Shown here: piece after piece, positions 33,301 through 47,700 of the stretch | Numbering within the stretch: position 1 is the stretch's first letter | Layout: every line of letters begins with the position of its first letter | Assembly (NCBI RefSeq): GCF_002443255.2 | Contig: NW_019211457.1 | Location: forward strand, 48,447,233-48,511,232 | Origin: Varroa destructor | Lineage: Eukaryota > Arthropoda > Arachnida > Mesostigmata > Varroidae | Reading direction: 5' to 3' | Length of the DNA: 64,000 nt | Translations under genes and position numbers: made by a program | Notes under the pieces: model-generated | The model's database searches: none | What the model was told of the DNA's origin: nothing | What the model saw: the letters and a program-made list of their open reading frames with translations, nothing else

Positions 33301-36300
33301 TCCGCAACATAATCATCAAAAAATAGCTCTAATTATTTTGGCAGCATACAAAGCGCACTACCTTCCGTTTGACAAAACGGGATATGCGTACAAACAGTTC
33401 AAATACATATCGGACTATGCACTTGGCACAAAACAGCCAGCTACTCCTGACAGCTTCATCCAGTACCTGTGGGACTTGTTACTACAGTTACACCTACATC
33501 TACTAGATTATCCACACCACGCGCAGCGGAAGCTGATTACCGATGACGAACCGCCAATAGGGGTTGCGCTTTCACTTGACAGTGTCAGCTGGTTGGAACC
33601 TTTGCGGGTCGGAGTATCAGAAGGACTCCCGCCTGCACTTTACATTGCGCTGATGATGTGCTCCATGGGCCATTATAGAGAGGAAATTGTAACAAGAGGT
33701 GTATCCTTTATCGTAGACCTGGTTAATAAAGATCAGTTCAGAGCAGCCATAGAGTCCATTCACCGAATTACAGCTGTATTTATTTGCAAGTCCGAACTGT
33801 TAGTAACCCATGTGAAGTTCTTACAGGCCATGGAAACCATTATTCAGGCCGACAATACTTATTCAGCAATAGTTAAGAACCTCGTGGTCAGCAGCTTTCC
33901 TGGAGATATCCTGAGTCAACTTGGGCGGATTATCATACTTCAAGTACGTAAAGCAAAAGCCTGGAGTTTACAAACAAAATGCGTACTTATGTGGCTGCAA
34001 ATTCTATTTAATTTGCCTGAAATGTCCGTTAAGCGAGGTACTAAGGCTAAAGCACGTGAAAGTGTATATTTCCTTTTGGACATTTTGGTACAACTGGCAT
34101 ACCAGGAGGTTGGTTGTATTGAGAAAGTATTCTTATTTTTACAAGACTCATTATCCAGCGTAGTTTCGTCCAATGTTGCGTATGAATCAATGGTTCGATC
34201 GGTGATGAGCTATGTGTGGTGGGGCTCAGGATCGTCATGGCCAATCCTTGTAGCACTTTCTTCTGTTAAACAATTTCCCTGGTTTGCCTGGGCAGGCCTT
34301 GTAGCTGAGGGCAGAGTAGAGTTGAACTGCAGGCCATGGAAACAACTTATTAAGGAAATGGCTGCTAATACTAAATTAACGACCGAGGCAGCGTTAAAGC
34401 TAGTATCAAGTTCGATGAAAAATGTACCCAGCCAAGAATTTATACTCGTCTATCGATGGGCACAGCAAGCTCTTGAAACCGAAATGAATCATCCCGCTTT
34501 ACCTCTCATTTGGCAACAATTTTTTCAGCTGTACCTTCAAAGAGCTCCAACTGGATGTTGTGTTGGTTTACGGCTGTTTGAAGGAACCACCTATCATCCA
34601 GTGCTCAAACAGCTTAAAAGGCGTTTGAATGAACTTACAGGGCATTACCACAGGCGTTACTGTGATCTGGCTAAAAACCTTCAGGAGCAACCACTGTCAG
34701 ATCATACAAAAAAGACAGGTCGTGCCCTCGCACAGATGAACGAACTATGCCAGCTGTTTGGCAAACTTCAGAAATATTTCAGATCTTTATACTTGTGGTT
34801 GGAAGAGCCTCGAATCCATGACCCTAACGTGACATTGCTAGCTCTACCTCCTCAATATAATTCAGAGCTGCTGCAGATTTTGCTTTGCAACAGGGCTGGC
34901 TTGTGGACAGATCTGGTTCACCAAGAACTTATTGAAGAATGCCTAGATAAGTTATCCGAAAAAAAGAACGCTTTCAAAGTGAAACAACAATTACAATCAA
35001 CTCAGATTGAACAAACAGTTGAACAAAAAATCCTGCATAGGTTACGATGCTACGACGATACTCAAGGAGCGCCTCCGTTACCCATTATAAAACTTGCTAT
35101 CCCCGAAGTTACTGAACAGGTGCTTCTGCGTGGAGAAAAACTTTTACAAAACGCAAGGTCGGAACTAAAGACAATCATGGGGCATGCGAGGGCATTTAAT
35201 GCTCAAAGTATCCACCTTAGTAACCTTGACGAAAATATCGACGATTACCTGAAGAAGCTTTATACCAATGAGGATCGCTCTATTGAGTTTTATATGGCAT
35301 GTGCGCTTGGCCCCAAATGTAAGCAGCATGCCCGACTTGTATTCAGGTTCCACGAGGCAACAAAGAACAAGGTTGTTAGTAATAATGTGGTCGAAAATCG
35401 CAACGAATGGACAACAATCATTTGTGACTTACGGAGCCCTCCTTCAACCGGCGTTATCAACGCATGCGCTTTCGTCGAATCCGTTATTACAAAGCTGGTT
35501 AATTTCCTTCAGCTACAGCCGATTACTGGGTTGCACCTTCGTAAAACAGGTGGCAAGTTGTTTGCCGAATTGGTGTCATTCATGAATAAAGATTGTCTGG
35601 AACACACCCCTACCCGCCAGTTTTTGACACAGTGTCTAGAAGTTCTTGGTCAGGCTGTCGTACGACCTGACCCTACACAAACGCGGCCACTTCTTGATCT
35701 AATTCTACGAAACCCGCATCTCGTCTCATATCTTTCGCCTTACTTCGCTCCTGCGGTATGTGAACCATCTCGCTACGCGGAAATGTACAACGTGTTATGC
35801 TACAACTTGGGACCTGCGTTATATGAAACGCAATTTATTCTCCTTAGTAAGTTCGATGTTGGCTCCTACCTGCGAACGACACCGACGACCGCGCTAGACC
35901 GACAGAACTTGATTGGAACCCTGAAAGCGGCATTGCAGAGTATAGGTCGAAAGAGCAAGTTAGAGCCACTGTTATCCAAGATTGAGGCTCTTTATCTAAA
36001 TCAAATGCAGACACTGCTGGCAGTCAATGACTTCGAGCATTATTTCCAAATTTTCAACATGCTGCTCAACGGAGTCCGTCTCAACAATATACCTTTGGAA
36101 ACATTTACAACATTTTTCAAGGCGCTTGGTTATGAGAGCATTACGCAAGGGGACCTACCCGTGATTTGTGGAGCGCCTGGTGCGAGTCGCGTAGAAGAAA
36201 GCATAAAAATGATGTCCGACTTCTTCAAAGATTTTCGCAACAAAGAGGCTTCAGCGCCGAGAAAAGGATTATATTGTTTGTGTGATTATTATCTCAGCTC

Positions 36301-38484
36301 TTTGGCCCCACTTTACACGCTCATGGGAACGTTGTACATCGTTCAAAAAGGTCAGTCCATGAGCCAAAACATGCCAAGTGCTTCTGACATAGATCACACA
36401 TTGCAGGCGATCTTTGATCTCTATGAACCCTGGTTAGGCGTAGTGCAAGAGGGTAAAAAGTACTGTCTGCCTTGGCTACCGGGAGAGAAACAAAAAATCG
36501 CGGTTATGTTACAGAGCTATGTCCAATTATTGGGAGTAGTGCAAACGGTTCTCTCTAGAATTCAATCCTCCGTCTTTCATTCTCTGTGGCAACGCTATTT
36601 CATAAGCTATGTTTGGAATGCTACCCCAAACTACATAACGACCTTCTATTATGAAAAGATACTATCCCTTCCATGGGAAGCTTTTGTCCCGAATGTGCAA
36701 GACCTCCGTTTAATGACCAAAGTTCTAGAACCCGAATACGTTAATCATTTGCCTTTTTTAATTCAGATACTTTTACGACTTGATTGGACGTATCTGCTTA
36801 GTGATTTAGCTATTAAATGGGATCATACCGCCCGCACAGAAGCATACTCACGTTTTGTTGAGCTTCTTTTGAAAACCGGTTGGGATAAGACTGTGACAGC
36901 TTCCGGACGCACGCGTGACCTTTGCCACAGCTTGGCCGAGCTTGACTGGAGCTGCGTGCCTGGGAAATTATTAAAGGATCTTATGCTTTTTTTTGAAACG
37001 AAATGTGATCCATTATGTGTTTTACTACCAGATGACAACTCTCAGGATGACGTTTTGTTGAGTTTCATGCAAAATATCGCCTGTCTTAGGACAGTTAATG
37101 CCTCTTGCTCAACACTCGAAAAACAAGCAGCTTATTTTGCTATGACCGCCAGACTGGTGCGCAGGTGCGCCGAAACTCCCGGAACCAGGAATCTAGTCAA
37201 AAATCGCCAGTGTGTGTCTCAGTTTATGCCGAAGCATATGACTTACGTGACTAGCCTGATTAACTCTAAACAGCCTGATTTCAATGATCAAAGCCTCACA
37301 CTCATAAAAGATGTGTTTTCGGTGTTAGACATTGTCGATAGTTTTGAATGGACTAATGTGTTGACGGATGGACTTGTTTTGTGGATCAGTGCAAATCCTG
37401 GATCTGACTTGATCTTATCGTGTATATCGGTAGCCGCTTCCCTGTCCAATCAGCAGGCTGTACCACACATAGTAGAAGCTTGCATTGCTGCCTACTCAAA
37501 GTCTGAACTTGAAATTTTTTCCTCTGATGGTGGCTGGAGCACGATGTTAACAGCCCTGAGATTTCCCGGTCCAAAAATTGATGAATTATTAAAAGCAGCC
37601 GTGGAAAGTAGTTCATTTCTAACCTTATACGCATACGTGCTCCACAAGCTGCGCTACTGTGGTTCTTTAGAGAATGAACTGACACTCCTGGGTCGAATCG
37701 TCGATTGGGTAGTAGAGTCCATTCCAGTCAATGAAGAAGCCGAGCCCAAAATCCTATTGTTATGGGACAAGCTACTTGTCCTGAGTATTCGTCAGTTAGA
37801 ATACGGGGGTGATGTGCGCATCGTATTCAGGCATCTACAAAGGTTCGTGGGGAGTCTTCTGCAAGCAGGGGAGGACAAAGTTTCGAGCGGCTTGTTAGGT
37901 GCAATAGGCTTCGGGCGACGTTCGCCTTTATCAATAAAGTTTCGTTTCAACAGCCGGTTGATTGCAGCTATCGTTGCACAACACCTTACCGAAGACGGAC
38001 TTGTCATGCTCCAAGCAAGACAAAATGCAGCGGGCGAGCACAAACCGCATCGTTTTGCCAGCGAAGCACTGGCTAAGGTAAAACGATTTGTTCTATATTA
38101 TTATTATATCTTCTCTCTTATCTTAATTCAAGCTATGAAATTTAAGGCACTGATACTAACGTTCTTTTCTTATGAATTAATGCATAAATTAACCGTACCC
38201 TGAGAGATCAATGCACGAAATGTTAATGTTTTGTTGAATACAGACAACTTGTAGATACTTGCTTACTATTTTGGCGACTAACTCTGTTTTAAAAATTGCA
38301 GGTAAGGGCAATGCAGGGCAACAAAGTGTACTCTGATTTACACAATGAACTTGAAGCGGCCCTGAGCTTGGTAAACAGCTGCAGCTCATTGATCGACTCA
38401 CAAGAGGCTGTTAAACAACTTGTCAATTTTTTCTATCCAACCCTAGCTTATCTGAAAATCCTATTTTTTGGGGTAATGGAGTGA
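24354..38484 (+). CDS. EPG5: Ectopic P-granules protein 5 homolog, autophagy tether (nine exons)
   Basis: EPG5 is a large Rab7 effector that tethers autophagosomes to late endosomes and lysosomes. Exons: 24354-24489, 28702-29094, 29273-29426, 29941-30081, 30326-30487, 31100-31335, 31624-31888, 32035-38077, 38302-38484. Phases close throughout and give 2570 aa, against about 2579 for human EPG5. Exon 1 was placed by its first ATG, a basic Lys-rich start as in other EPG5 proteins (MEVVCKKKHEKN), a strong donor (ACTA|GTAAGT) and an exit phase matching exon 2. Residues 46-260 are polar and low in conservation. The conserved body starts near residue 270 (VYPELDLKKLSVLP, then CGDNSRVEKSHEYE). Exon 8 encodes about residues 496-2510 of helical-repeat protein, including DESPADTW and the RYRNLTKRISRLIRH block typical of the family. 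The C-terminal exon (60 aa) has the conserved YSDLHNELEAALSLV and ends LFFGVME. For exon 5 the acceptor at 30325 was chosen because the nearby one at 30332 breaks the frame. Exon 1 is the least certain part. Confidence 0.92.
26635..26990 (-). pseudogene. Decayed FG-GAP/VCBS-repeat coding relic in EPG5 intron 1
   Basis: Read on the minus strand, about two and a half FG-GAP/VCBS repeats are visible. From about 26980 the frame reads VSVLMGNGNGTLG, then LTDINNDGKLDIAVTNV with the Ca-binding DxNxDGxxD core, then VFILIGNGD followed by a stop. After a frameshift it resumes with ITVTNFNSDGKLDITSTN, another stop, and ISVLIGRGE. The order (SVLxGNGDGxF then DxNxDGKLDIxV) is the canonical repeat of bacterial secreted VCBS proteins, also found in some eukaryotes with many transferred genes. 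Two stops and one frameshift show it is not functional. It is antisense to EPG5. Animal integrin alpha chains have FG-GAP repeats too, but not this NGDGTF-linked tandem form. Recognition of the repeat is solid; the source is inference. Confidence 0.72.
27735..27990 (-). mobile_element. Decayed IS630-type transposase fragment in EPG5 intron 1
   Basis: On the minus strand a 47-codon open piece (about 27985-27845) ends with NKSVAPAVFNGICNAACFE and HFLVKEF. After a frameshift the next frame reads LTSGQVVIIDNASLHKSQKV, then KDLIKSAGCNITF, ending at about 27750. This is the core of an IS630-family DDE transposase, in which VVIxDNAxxHKS carries the second catalytic Asp and the GC-hydrophobic LPPYSPDLNP block normally follows. 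Here that block is degraded (CLF, then a stop). The N-terminal DNA-binding part is not recognisable. IS630 is the bacterial branch of the Tc1/mariner superfamily; the match to bacterial wording is closer than to the mariner relic at 22 kb. The copy is dead. Confidence 0.7.
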
Positions 38485-41400
38485 TTCATGTGATTTACAC
38501 CTGCTTGAATATGATACATATGTTAGCTTCACGATTTTCCGAATTGTCATGCGTTTGGCAAGGAAATCTACAGAGAACTTCAAAAACAAAAAAAAAATTG
38601 CAAGTCAAATGTTAGGCTTACCAATGTATGTGTGAGATACGTATCAGCGGCTTAGTGGTACAAAAAAATAGAAGATAGCAAAAATATGGAACACAAAATA
38701 TGATCCGTTCTCCAAAGCTCATGTTCCCGTTCAGTGTAGGGGTAATGGGAAAGTCCAGTTGAAAAAATTTTGTTGTTAATCTGTCACTGGGCAGGGCCAT
38801 AATATAATTGCATAATAATAATTGGCTGAGCGAATACGTATTATTTACCGTTGTTTGAAGCCATATAGGAAAAAGTATTACTATTATTTTAATTATATTT
38901 AAGAAAGCAGCTGATGATGATGCCAATGTATATAAGCTTATTAAATAGAAACAATGATAAAAGTACGAAAGATATGTTAGCACCTTTAAATAATTAAACA
39001 TTTAAACCATGGATATTAAGTTTATCTCCTATTACGCACATGTGAATAAGCTAGGCTCGTTCAACACAAATACTATTCCCTTATACTATTGTTTTAGAGC
39101 TCAGCACCACTGAAAAATGTTAAAAAATGTATGGCTGTCACCACAACGAAGCTACGTTCTGTGTATTTCGTACCTAATTAATAAAAGTGAAGCTCCTCCG
39201 AAAATATGTTCTTAGTTTTATTTTCTTTTTACTCTTTACCCCAGTCACCTCTAAATATATTACAGATACAAAAATAACGCCAACAAACTGAGATTATCGA
39301 CACTTTTTAGACAAAATAGTTAATAACAATAATAATCTTAATTGGACACCTTTCATATGATTAAGGTTTCGTGAATTGCATTACATATAGACAGACTAGC
39401 AATAAGTTGCGAGGATTCCGCTTAGCATCCTTAATGCATCACATATTGTCAATTACCGACACAGAAATGTATATTTTGATTACTGCAGTTCTTCCATGTA
39501 CCGGTCGGTGGTTGATACAGGCGGACAGCAGTTACGACGCATAAAATCCCTTTTCTAATGTTTTCTGGGAAGAAAATTCTCCATTTTCTAAATTATCCTC
39601 ACCTCTATACATTACGGGCGCACGCCGTAGGTAATAAAAAAAATAAACCAGTGGTAATTCAAACATGTATAAAGCATATAATGTTCAACAACATGTTTGC
39701 ATAACTTTCTCGTGACATACAATTTGCAAATTACGTAATATAATCTATTTACGCCTTTATCCCCCTAGTCACAGGCTTGACTCGCACAAGCAGCCAGCTA
39801 GTAGACAAGTTCCATCTATCCATCCATTGCTATGCAACAAAAACATCGTACTTCTTGAAAAATGTTATAACATCTATTGATTTTTATACCCTCGTTACCT
39901 TCGACGGACAGATGTTATGCGTCCTGATGTTATCTTCCAAATCTATTGACTTACGTACCTCCAGCTTATCATAAATACGACAGAAAAGCTGTTTAATTTT
40001 GGACTGCACATATTGTACAGTATGACTTACATTAGATACAAAGGAGACGTTTAAAGACGCCATTGACTTGAAAATTATACAGTCACATACGCTCTTTCTG
40101 GCTGCACTAGAAAAGGCCTTCGTGGGGTGAAAGGGTTTTGCACACTACGTCAATAGCGGGTGTACTTCAATACCCTGAATCTCGAACCCGTTTCCTAAAA
40201 AATTACGATAAATAATAATTTCAGTTAATTGACTTAAAAAACTTTGCTGAGTAGATAAGTAAAATCTGGTTTCTATTATATAAAAACACCCGCGTAAGTA
40301 GATTTTCCAAACAGGGAGTTGAATATACCAAGGCTATTTTCTAGCCTCAAAACGAGAAAAAAGAGAAGAATTCCGCTTATATAAGGATTTCTCTATGAGA
40401 TGATCGATGTAATACTGTCAGATTGCGTGTTAGCACAATTGATCAAGTAACATATAAGCATAAGGAAATATCAACTGTTGCAATAACCGTAACTCTGCTT
40501 CTGTCATGTTGTTGCACTTATTAATTAAGCTCTCTTTACATTTACTTCACTGTTTTGATATATATTAAGTCTAATTTATCTCCAGGAAGGCTAAATATTG
40601 AATGAACATTTAATTGACACAATTTTGCGTCAGTTAATGTTTTGTTTTTTTCTATCAAATCAATTTTACTGCCTGCTACTTCAAAATGAAAAGAACTCTA
40701 ACATTTTAGCCATTCATTTTATAGAGAATTAATTAAACATGATATAAATACTACAGTAGCCGAAATACCAACACGTATTAATAAACAAGCCTTGTATCTA
40801 GAACGTAAAAATAATTTGTCTTTATTCTAGACACAATTCTTGCGGACATCTCAAACCGAAACAACACATTTACGATTACTTATCGCGCCACGCACAGTAA
40901 ATCTTTACCGAAGGTACTGTAAAAAATATATTATCGCAAAAATAATTAAAGGGCAAAAACACATTTAATATATACATTTTTAGACGCCGACATTTCTTAG
41001 CTTTTAATCAATATAAAAGTATCCAATAAGATTTCTTAAAACCAACTTTTCTGTTAAAACCATTTTTAAAGTCTCAAACTAGCAAGTAGATAGCACGAAG
41101 ATACAGTTTCGGTTAGTTTTACACGGTAACAATAGAGTTGCGCTTCGCACAATTAGCTAACTAAGTGTAACACCAGTAAGAGTGCAAACTACAGAAAAAT
41201 CAGTACTTTATTATCACAAATATAATGTACAGGCTACATTGCATAAGAAGCGCATGATGAGGTTGAAAATAAAAATTTGTCCGATGTATGTCTTATGATA
41301 CATCATAAATACACGCTAATAAATCTGCCCTACCTCTGGAATAAAGTAAAAATTGAAATTTCATTTTGTCCTCATTCGGATTGAAATAAACTGTCAAGCA

Positions 41401-41702
41401 CACAAGCAACAACAATCCTCGGCACAAGTTCAAATCAAGACTACAACCAATCATGTCAAAACAAGAAAAACAATAACAAGGATCTAGAAGTTAGAATTAC
41501 TAAGTACATTTATAAGAGAGACTGAAAAACAATCAAACAACTTAAACACAAACCTACTTTTCGTTTGTCTCTGACGAAGTGTAACTGCAGTTTCCCTGGT
41601 AACACCAAACATTTTTACGTTGTTCTCATTAGTAACGCTTTATATTATGGCAACAGGTATTATTCAGACAACGAAATAAGTTCGAATTTTCGAATATGCT
41701 TG
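38485..41702. other. AT-rich spacer between convergent EPG5 and TMEM68
   Basis: The two stop codons face each other across 3.2 kb. I see no gene, RNA or mobile element. A 127-codon minus-strand open frame (38618-39001) is hydrophobic and AT-driven, without a family match. The 3' UTRs of both genes should lie at the edges. No canonical AATAAA close to either stop was identified with confidence. Confidence 0.6.
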
Positions 41703-44700
41703 TTATCGACACTCACTTATTTCTTCATTGTTGCCATCTGAAATTCGTCGTTTGGTTTTCTGGCCAAGTAGTGTTGGAAGCCAATCGAACCGATCAATGA
41801 TTCCCTTCAAGATCGATCCTGGGATACGCTGATGCTGCATTATCAAGTCTTCAATCGATAGTTTTGTCTATATTCAATATGATGAAATAAATATAAGCAT
41901 AGAAGAAGCTGCATGAGAAAATCGTTGATTGCTAACCTATACTATTATCTGGAAATGTTAAATATCTATAGATTAAGATAATGAGCTACTCTATATCCAT
42001 CGCACAGCCGTATGTTCAATCGCAACGAACGTTACCAACAAGCACAAAATGTGTTCCATAGAGATTCAAATATTCATTTACACATTCCCAAGTTGTATGT
42101 ATTTTAGTCGATAGTCTGATCGAAGGGGTTTCACCAATTAAAGTAGAACATATCACAATCATAAACGAGAAATACGGTTTTCGCATCTCTATAGTATGAT
42201 TAGTTTCCCTAAATATATACAACGATTCAGATAAGACGACATAATTTAATGACATTTTATTGGTTTCAAATCAAACCTTCGGCTTAGGTTAGTTTTGAAG
42301 CAGATACTAGGTAAAAAAGAAAAAGCGTTTCTGACGCGAAGCTTAATTTATTGTTACCTTGAGTTTAGTAGCGTAAATAAAACTCACACAATCCATCGTG
42401 TTTTTCAAAAGACCATAAAATGAAAATACAGACCAAATATTAAATAAAAAAAAAGATTCTTTACTAGTTGTACTAAATGTAAAGAATTAATTGATGAGTT
42501 GGGTAATTTTTTTTTGCTTTAATATTTGGTACTTTCCTTTGATATGCTTTGCTAATTCGCCATTTAACCTAGTTTCCAATAGCCTAATTACAATATTTAC
42601 AAGTGTGCTGGTTATAAAAGAAATTTTACCTTTTCAGCCAATTTTTCTGGAGTTAGGTTTGAGTCGTATGCGATTGGCTTGCCGACGATCGTTCTGAAAA
42701 TCAGATATTTGTTTAGTAAATACTGCTAAATAAGTCCAAGTATTTTTTGATTACTTGGCTTTCTATGCTATCGTATANNNNNNNNNNNNNNNNNNNNNNN
42801 NNNNNNNNNNNNNNNNNNNNNNNNNNNNNNNNNNNNNNNNNNNNNNNNNNNNNNNNNNNNNNNNNNNNNNNNNNNNNTATATATGCTCCTGCGTACTAAA
42901 CAAGTTAGCGTCCGGCACTAATCAATTAAGATCAGGAAAGTAAGGCTTGCTGTTTTATCTTCTATTAGAATCTGTCACTTACCTTAACTTAACAGGAAAA
43001 CCGCCATAAAGTGGAACAAGAGGTAATTTTGTTAATTCGTAAACCTTCAAGAAGAACGCTGAAAACACCGAATATAAAGAACTCTGTTGCAAGACAATGT
43101 GCTGATTTAGATTTAAAAAAAATGAATGACAAAGCCACTTTATGCCTTAACCTCATTACAAAATCCACTGCACACTCTTGTAGTGCCTAAATTCTGCGCT
43201 GCTGCAAAGGTGCATATGCACATTTTAAATGAACCTACGAACACTAAGTGAAGTAGATTGTTGGTTCTGCTTTGGAAGTTAATAATTCACTACTTCATGT
43301 TTACCCGTGATGTATCAGACTTGGTCAACTTTGCGCTACGATCCTTAACTGAAGATTTGAGTGCTTAGAGCTTTCGCATACTTACACGTTTCTCTTTAAC
43401 TATATTTATTATTAAAGGTTAAGGATATATTGGATGAAGTATCATCCGAAAAGTGAATGCACAATGTAATAACATGCCGCAAATTGTAAGACTTTTTTAA
43501 ATGAAAAGACCAAAAACTCCCTTGACCTCTGTCAAAGGAAATTAACTCGTTGAAGTAATTGATACGGGTATATTACAGGTCAACACCCAAGTCTGAGCTA
43601 AGGTGGTATGGCAATAGATTATCTTATTAGAAAATGTTTTAATATTGGACCATTTTCATACGTATTAAATAACAATTTGTGAACCTTATGGTTGTTATGA
43701 AACTACAATACTTTTCTAGGCACATACCATACACTACTTCATAGCAAAAAAAAAGTATTTGCTCATATACATGCCTTTTGTGAGCAATGGGTACAAGGAT
43801 AACTCTCACTGAAAATAATCCATTGGGATGCTATACAGAAAGCATGTCGATGTATATGTTATCGTATGTAGAGACTTACCCATAGGGTAAGGAAAAGAGC
43901 GGAAAGCTTCTCGGAGATTTTGTGTAAATATCGGTATGATTGGTACTTTCGCTTCAAGAGCTACCTTGGCGAACCCAACTCTCTTTCGCCACAGTAATCT
44001 GAAAGACAGTAAAATAGACACCCATTAAACCTATTTATAGTAACTGTAATAATAATGAAAGTTACAAACATACGATATAAAAAAAACAAGCAAAAAATGA
44101 TACTAGTAGTCTATGAAAAAATTACAAGGTAAAGCTACTTTTTTCCAAAGTACATCTATCACACTCATCTAAACCCATATCTTCTTGCACACTACTACAT
44201 GCCAATGAGAAAGGATTAGTGCAGGTTAGGATGAATGCCTTCACTGTCCTGGAGGTCTCTCGGCTCTATGGTCGACCATCCGCCACAATCAATCATTATC
44301 CTTTTTGCTTCTCTTTGCACTTGCTCCCTTCTTGCTCCTTCATCTTTTTTGCTTTAGTTTGGCTGTTTTCCTCTGCTGATTTCTGTTGCATCATTTTCTT
44401 GTCGACTTCCTCTTTGAACTTCCGGCTGGACATCGAAATTATCGCATGTTTCTTTGCATTACGTCCTTTTCCTCGTGTTTACACTTTTGAGCAATGTGTT
44501 AATTTTTTTGGAAAGCGACAGTTGTTATATGCACAACAACTAAAGCCGTCTATGTGAACCTTCTTGTTTGTATCTTTATACCTTGTGTGATTTTGAACTC
44601 GCTTCGCAACTTGTTTTTGCGTTCAGGAAAGATTTGCATCTTACAGAATCACTGTTACGGAGGAACCAATCGCAATCTGAGCATCTATTTCAGCGTTTAT

Positions 44701-47700
44701 TTCTTTGAAGATAATCTCTGCAAACGTAATCCTGTTACCAGCTGTGATCTCAGCTGTCTTAATGACCACGTCGCCATTTCTATGATTTCGGATTATTTGC
44801 TGTGATTTTTGACAATATTGAAAGTGGCTTCGAAGTACATTCTTGATTCTTAGTCTCACCGTATTTACGTGGGAAATCTTGGCCATTTTCTAGCCTTGAT
44901 ATTGGTTTGGTAACACCTTCAAGTTCTTTCCAGATATATATAGCTAGGTTCTTCTTCTTTAGATATCTTGTTCTTCATCATGACTTTTTCTAAAATTTCA
45001 ATAAACTTAACAGCAGATTTCTTAGTAATTACTATGCTTAGTGGTCACCGCATTTTGTATTACTTAAGTATCACCCCTGCTGTGCACGATGGCAATTTCC
45101 CCTACCAGCAGGTTTTCTGTAGTTATTGCGGAAGGATATTACACAGTTACTCCAAAAAAGCTTTAATTGTTTTAATCATTTAAAATCAATATATCGTTTG
45201 TCTCTCGTGCACCCAAAATGCTTCCTAGCGTTATATGTTTAAATAAATTGTTGTGCCAAGCACCGATACATTTACTTCTATTATGCATGTTACAAGTCAA
45301 GCTCCGTATTGCAAACTAAATTCACTAGCCTGTCCAAAACACACTTTTTTTGCACTAATAGATGGTATTCACTTCTGACCGAAATGTTTTTCGATCGTAA
45401 TAATACATTTTGATCCGGCCTGTAATACGGACCGTCTTATACTCAATTACCTATACATTTCTTTTAAGTAATTAGCATACATTATAATATCAACATTTAA
45501 AAACGATTTAGCGCGTTGGTATTTTGATTTTTTGTGCTTTATTTACAATCTATGTCAGTCTCCTTACTTACAAATGCAATTTTGTCAATTTTAGGTATCA
45601 AGTGCTATTAGATGGGGACGCCTATCATTTGTGAGTTACTGGAGATGGCTTATTTAGCGAAAGACTAAAGGCCAAGTACACTTTTAAACTCTTGCATCAC
45701 AAACCGCGTAAAGTTCCGTTTGGCTGTTAGGGAACCATGTGTACTCTATTATGACATAAATATGAAGATTCAAAATTATTAAAACAAAAATAAATTGGTT
45801 GTATAAAAATATACATTCACATACTGATATTTGTGGGTGCCGAACAATGCCTCAAAAACTCCGCCGGGCGATATTGCTAACAGGTTTCCATTATTCAAAC
45901 TTTCCACGCAGCTGGGAATGGAGCCTGGAGTTATTTTCATTACCTAGTAAAGCAAATGAGCAAAGACATCTCAAAGTAAAGTAAGTTCACATTCACTGCT
46001 TTTCTTTGCTTGTAATATAACAACTTCTAGTGGGCCCTTGCTGTATGTCTTTATCCTACTATGAACACCTTGACCGCATATTTAAATTAGCTTATAACTA
46101 ATTGGGCCTAACTTCATTGGCAAAAATGTCCAAATACTGTATACTGCTTCAAACTATTTAAGAAATGCTTTTTTCTTCAATTGTTTGTCTAATGAACGGA
46201 TTTGCTGTACCACAAGTATGCATGCTTTACAACATATTCATTAATAGTAACACAGCGTTCACGAATAAAGCAGCGCTTATTTCCTCATTTCCTTATTAGA
46301 GAAATTTAAATGCCTTCTGATATTTAGTTTGAATACCTTTTAATTTCAGCAACAAACCTACACGTACAATTCACATACATTTTTACAAGAGTTAATGAAG
46401 ATTTTCACTTCTGTATCAGCGTGAATTTACCGTTGAGTAGCTTATCTGAGCTGCCTAGACCTGTCATTATTCAGAGTAAAATCTAGTACTCACTTCCATA
46501 AGTATGTGAAAGCCGGGCAATTTCTGTAAAAAACGATCCCCAATACCCCATATCAATCTCTGCTTATACAGGTAAACGCCAGATAGAAGATAATAATAAT
46601 CGATGGGGATTGCTCCGTGGTAGTAGATGAGTAATGCAGGTCCAGTTGATGGAATGTTTTCGAGGCCAAGCATCTCGTATCCTGTGCAAACCGACAAGTA
46701 GCAAATAGAGTAAAGTAGTACTGTACAAACTTTACAGAAGTCGTACCTGTTCTAAGAGACTTATTTCTTTGTGTGTTTTAAGCGACAATTTGTCTTTAAA
46801 AATTGATATGTGCAGTTTTTTAATATATAGAAAAAAACTTTTTTGTTGCTCGAAAATAACATCGTCACAACAGCGTAGTAGTCTTTTGTTGTACTGTAGC
46901 TCATTCATATACAAAAAGACAGTTCCATTTACGTTAGGTTCAAAACGATGAATTTCGATATTAGCTGGTAACCACTCTGCTGGAACCGCAAGGTAGTAAT
47001 AAGCTCATCGAAAGCCAGAATGGCATATAAGTTTGTTTCCACGCTAAGGCAACTCTCTGTCGTATATTATCACATATATGAACAACAACAACTTTGCCAT
47101 ACACAATTAAGGGAATAATATCTTATAGTCAAGATTATTATTCGCTATAAAATTTTTTCGCTGTTAATTTTTTTTGGCAGAGGCAGGCAATTTTCTGTGA
47201 TCATACTCAAACGCCTTACTGTACACCATGTTAATATTCAAGTATACAAAAAACACTTGCAAAAACCAAATGCAGCGCTAGAACAACCAAATACAACCGA
47301 TACAAACAGATTGAAGACCTTTTTCATTTTAAATATTTTTATTTTTTTACTATAGTAAAGTCTTGATCAAAGGTGTACCGCAACGTACCGAAAGTTTTCG
47401 AAAAGAAAACAGTATTTTGTATGTACAAATTTAGCTGTGTAAATGCTCCGCTCTTTTTCAAGGACACCCAGATTTTCAAAATAGAGAACTTTAACACCGT
47501 CGAACCGGTATTAAATGTGTGTATATAATCGAGTAGCATGAAGCAGTATCTTTGACTGCACTCTAACCGTGATAGATGCGAGCGTGGCCCCACCATAGGA
47601 GCGCAAGAAAAGTGCGAGCTCCGTGCCATATATCCTGTTGGACGTCCTGCCGAATTTTATGCCGAAAGCGATAAAAGTAGAGAATGATGATCGAAATGTA

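Noticed and set aside
38618..39001. 127-codon hydrophobic minus-strand frame
   Set aside because: Composition matches AT-rich DNA read in one frame (Leu, Ile, Phe, Tyr, Ser); no membrane-protein family signature.
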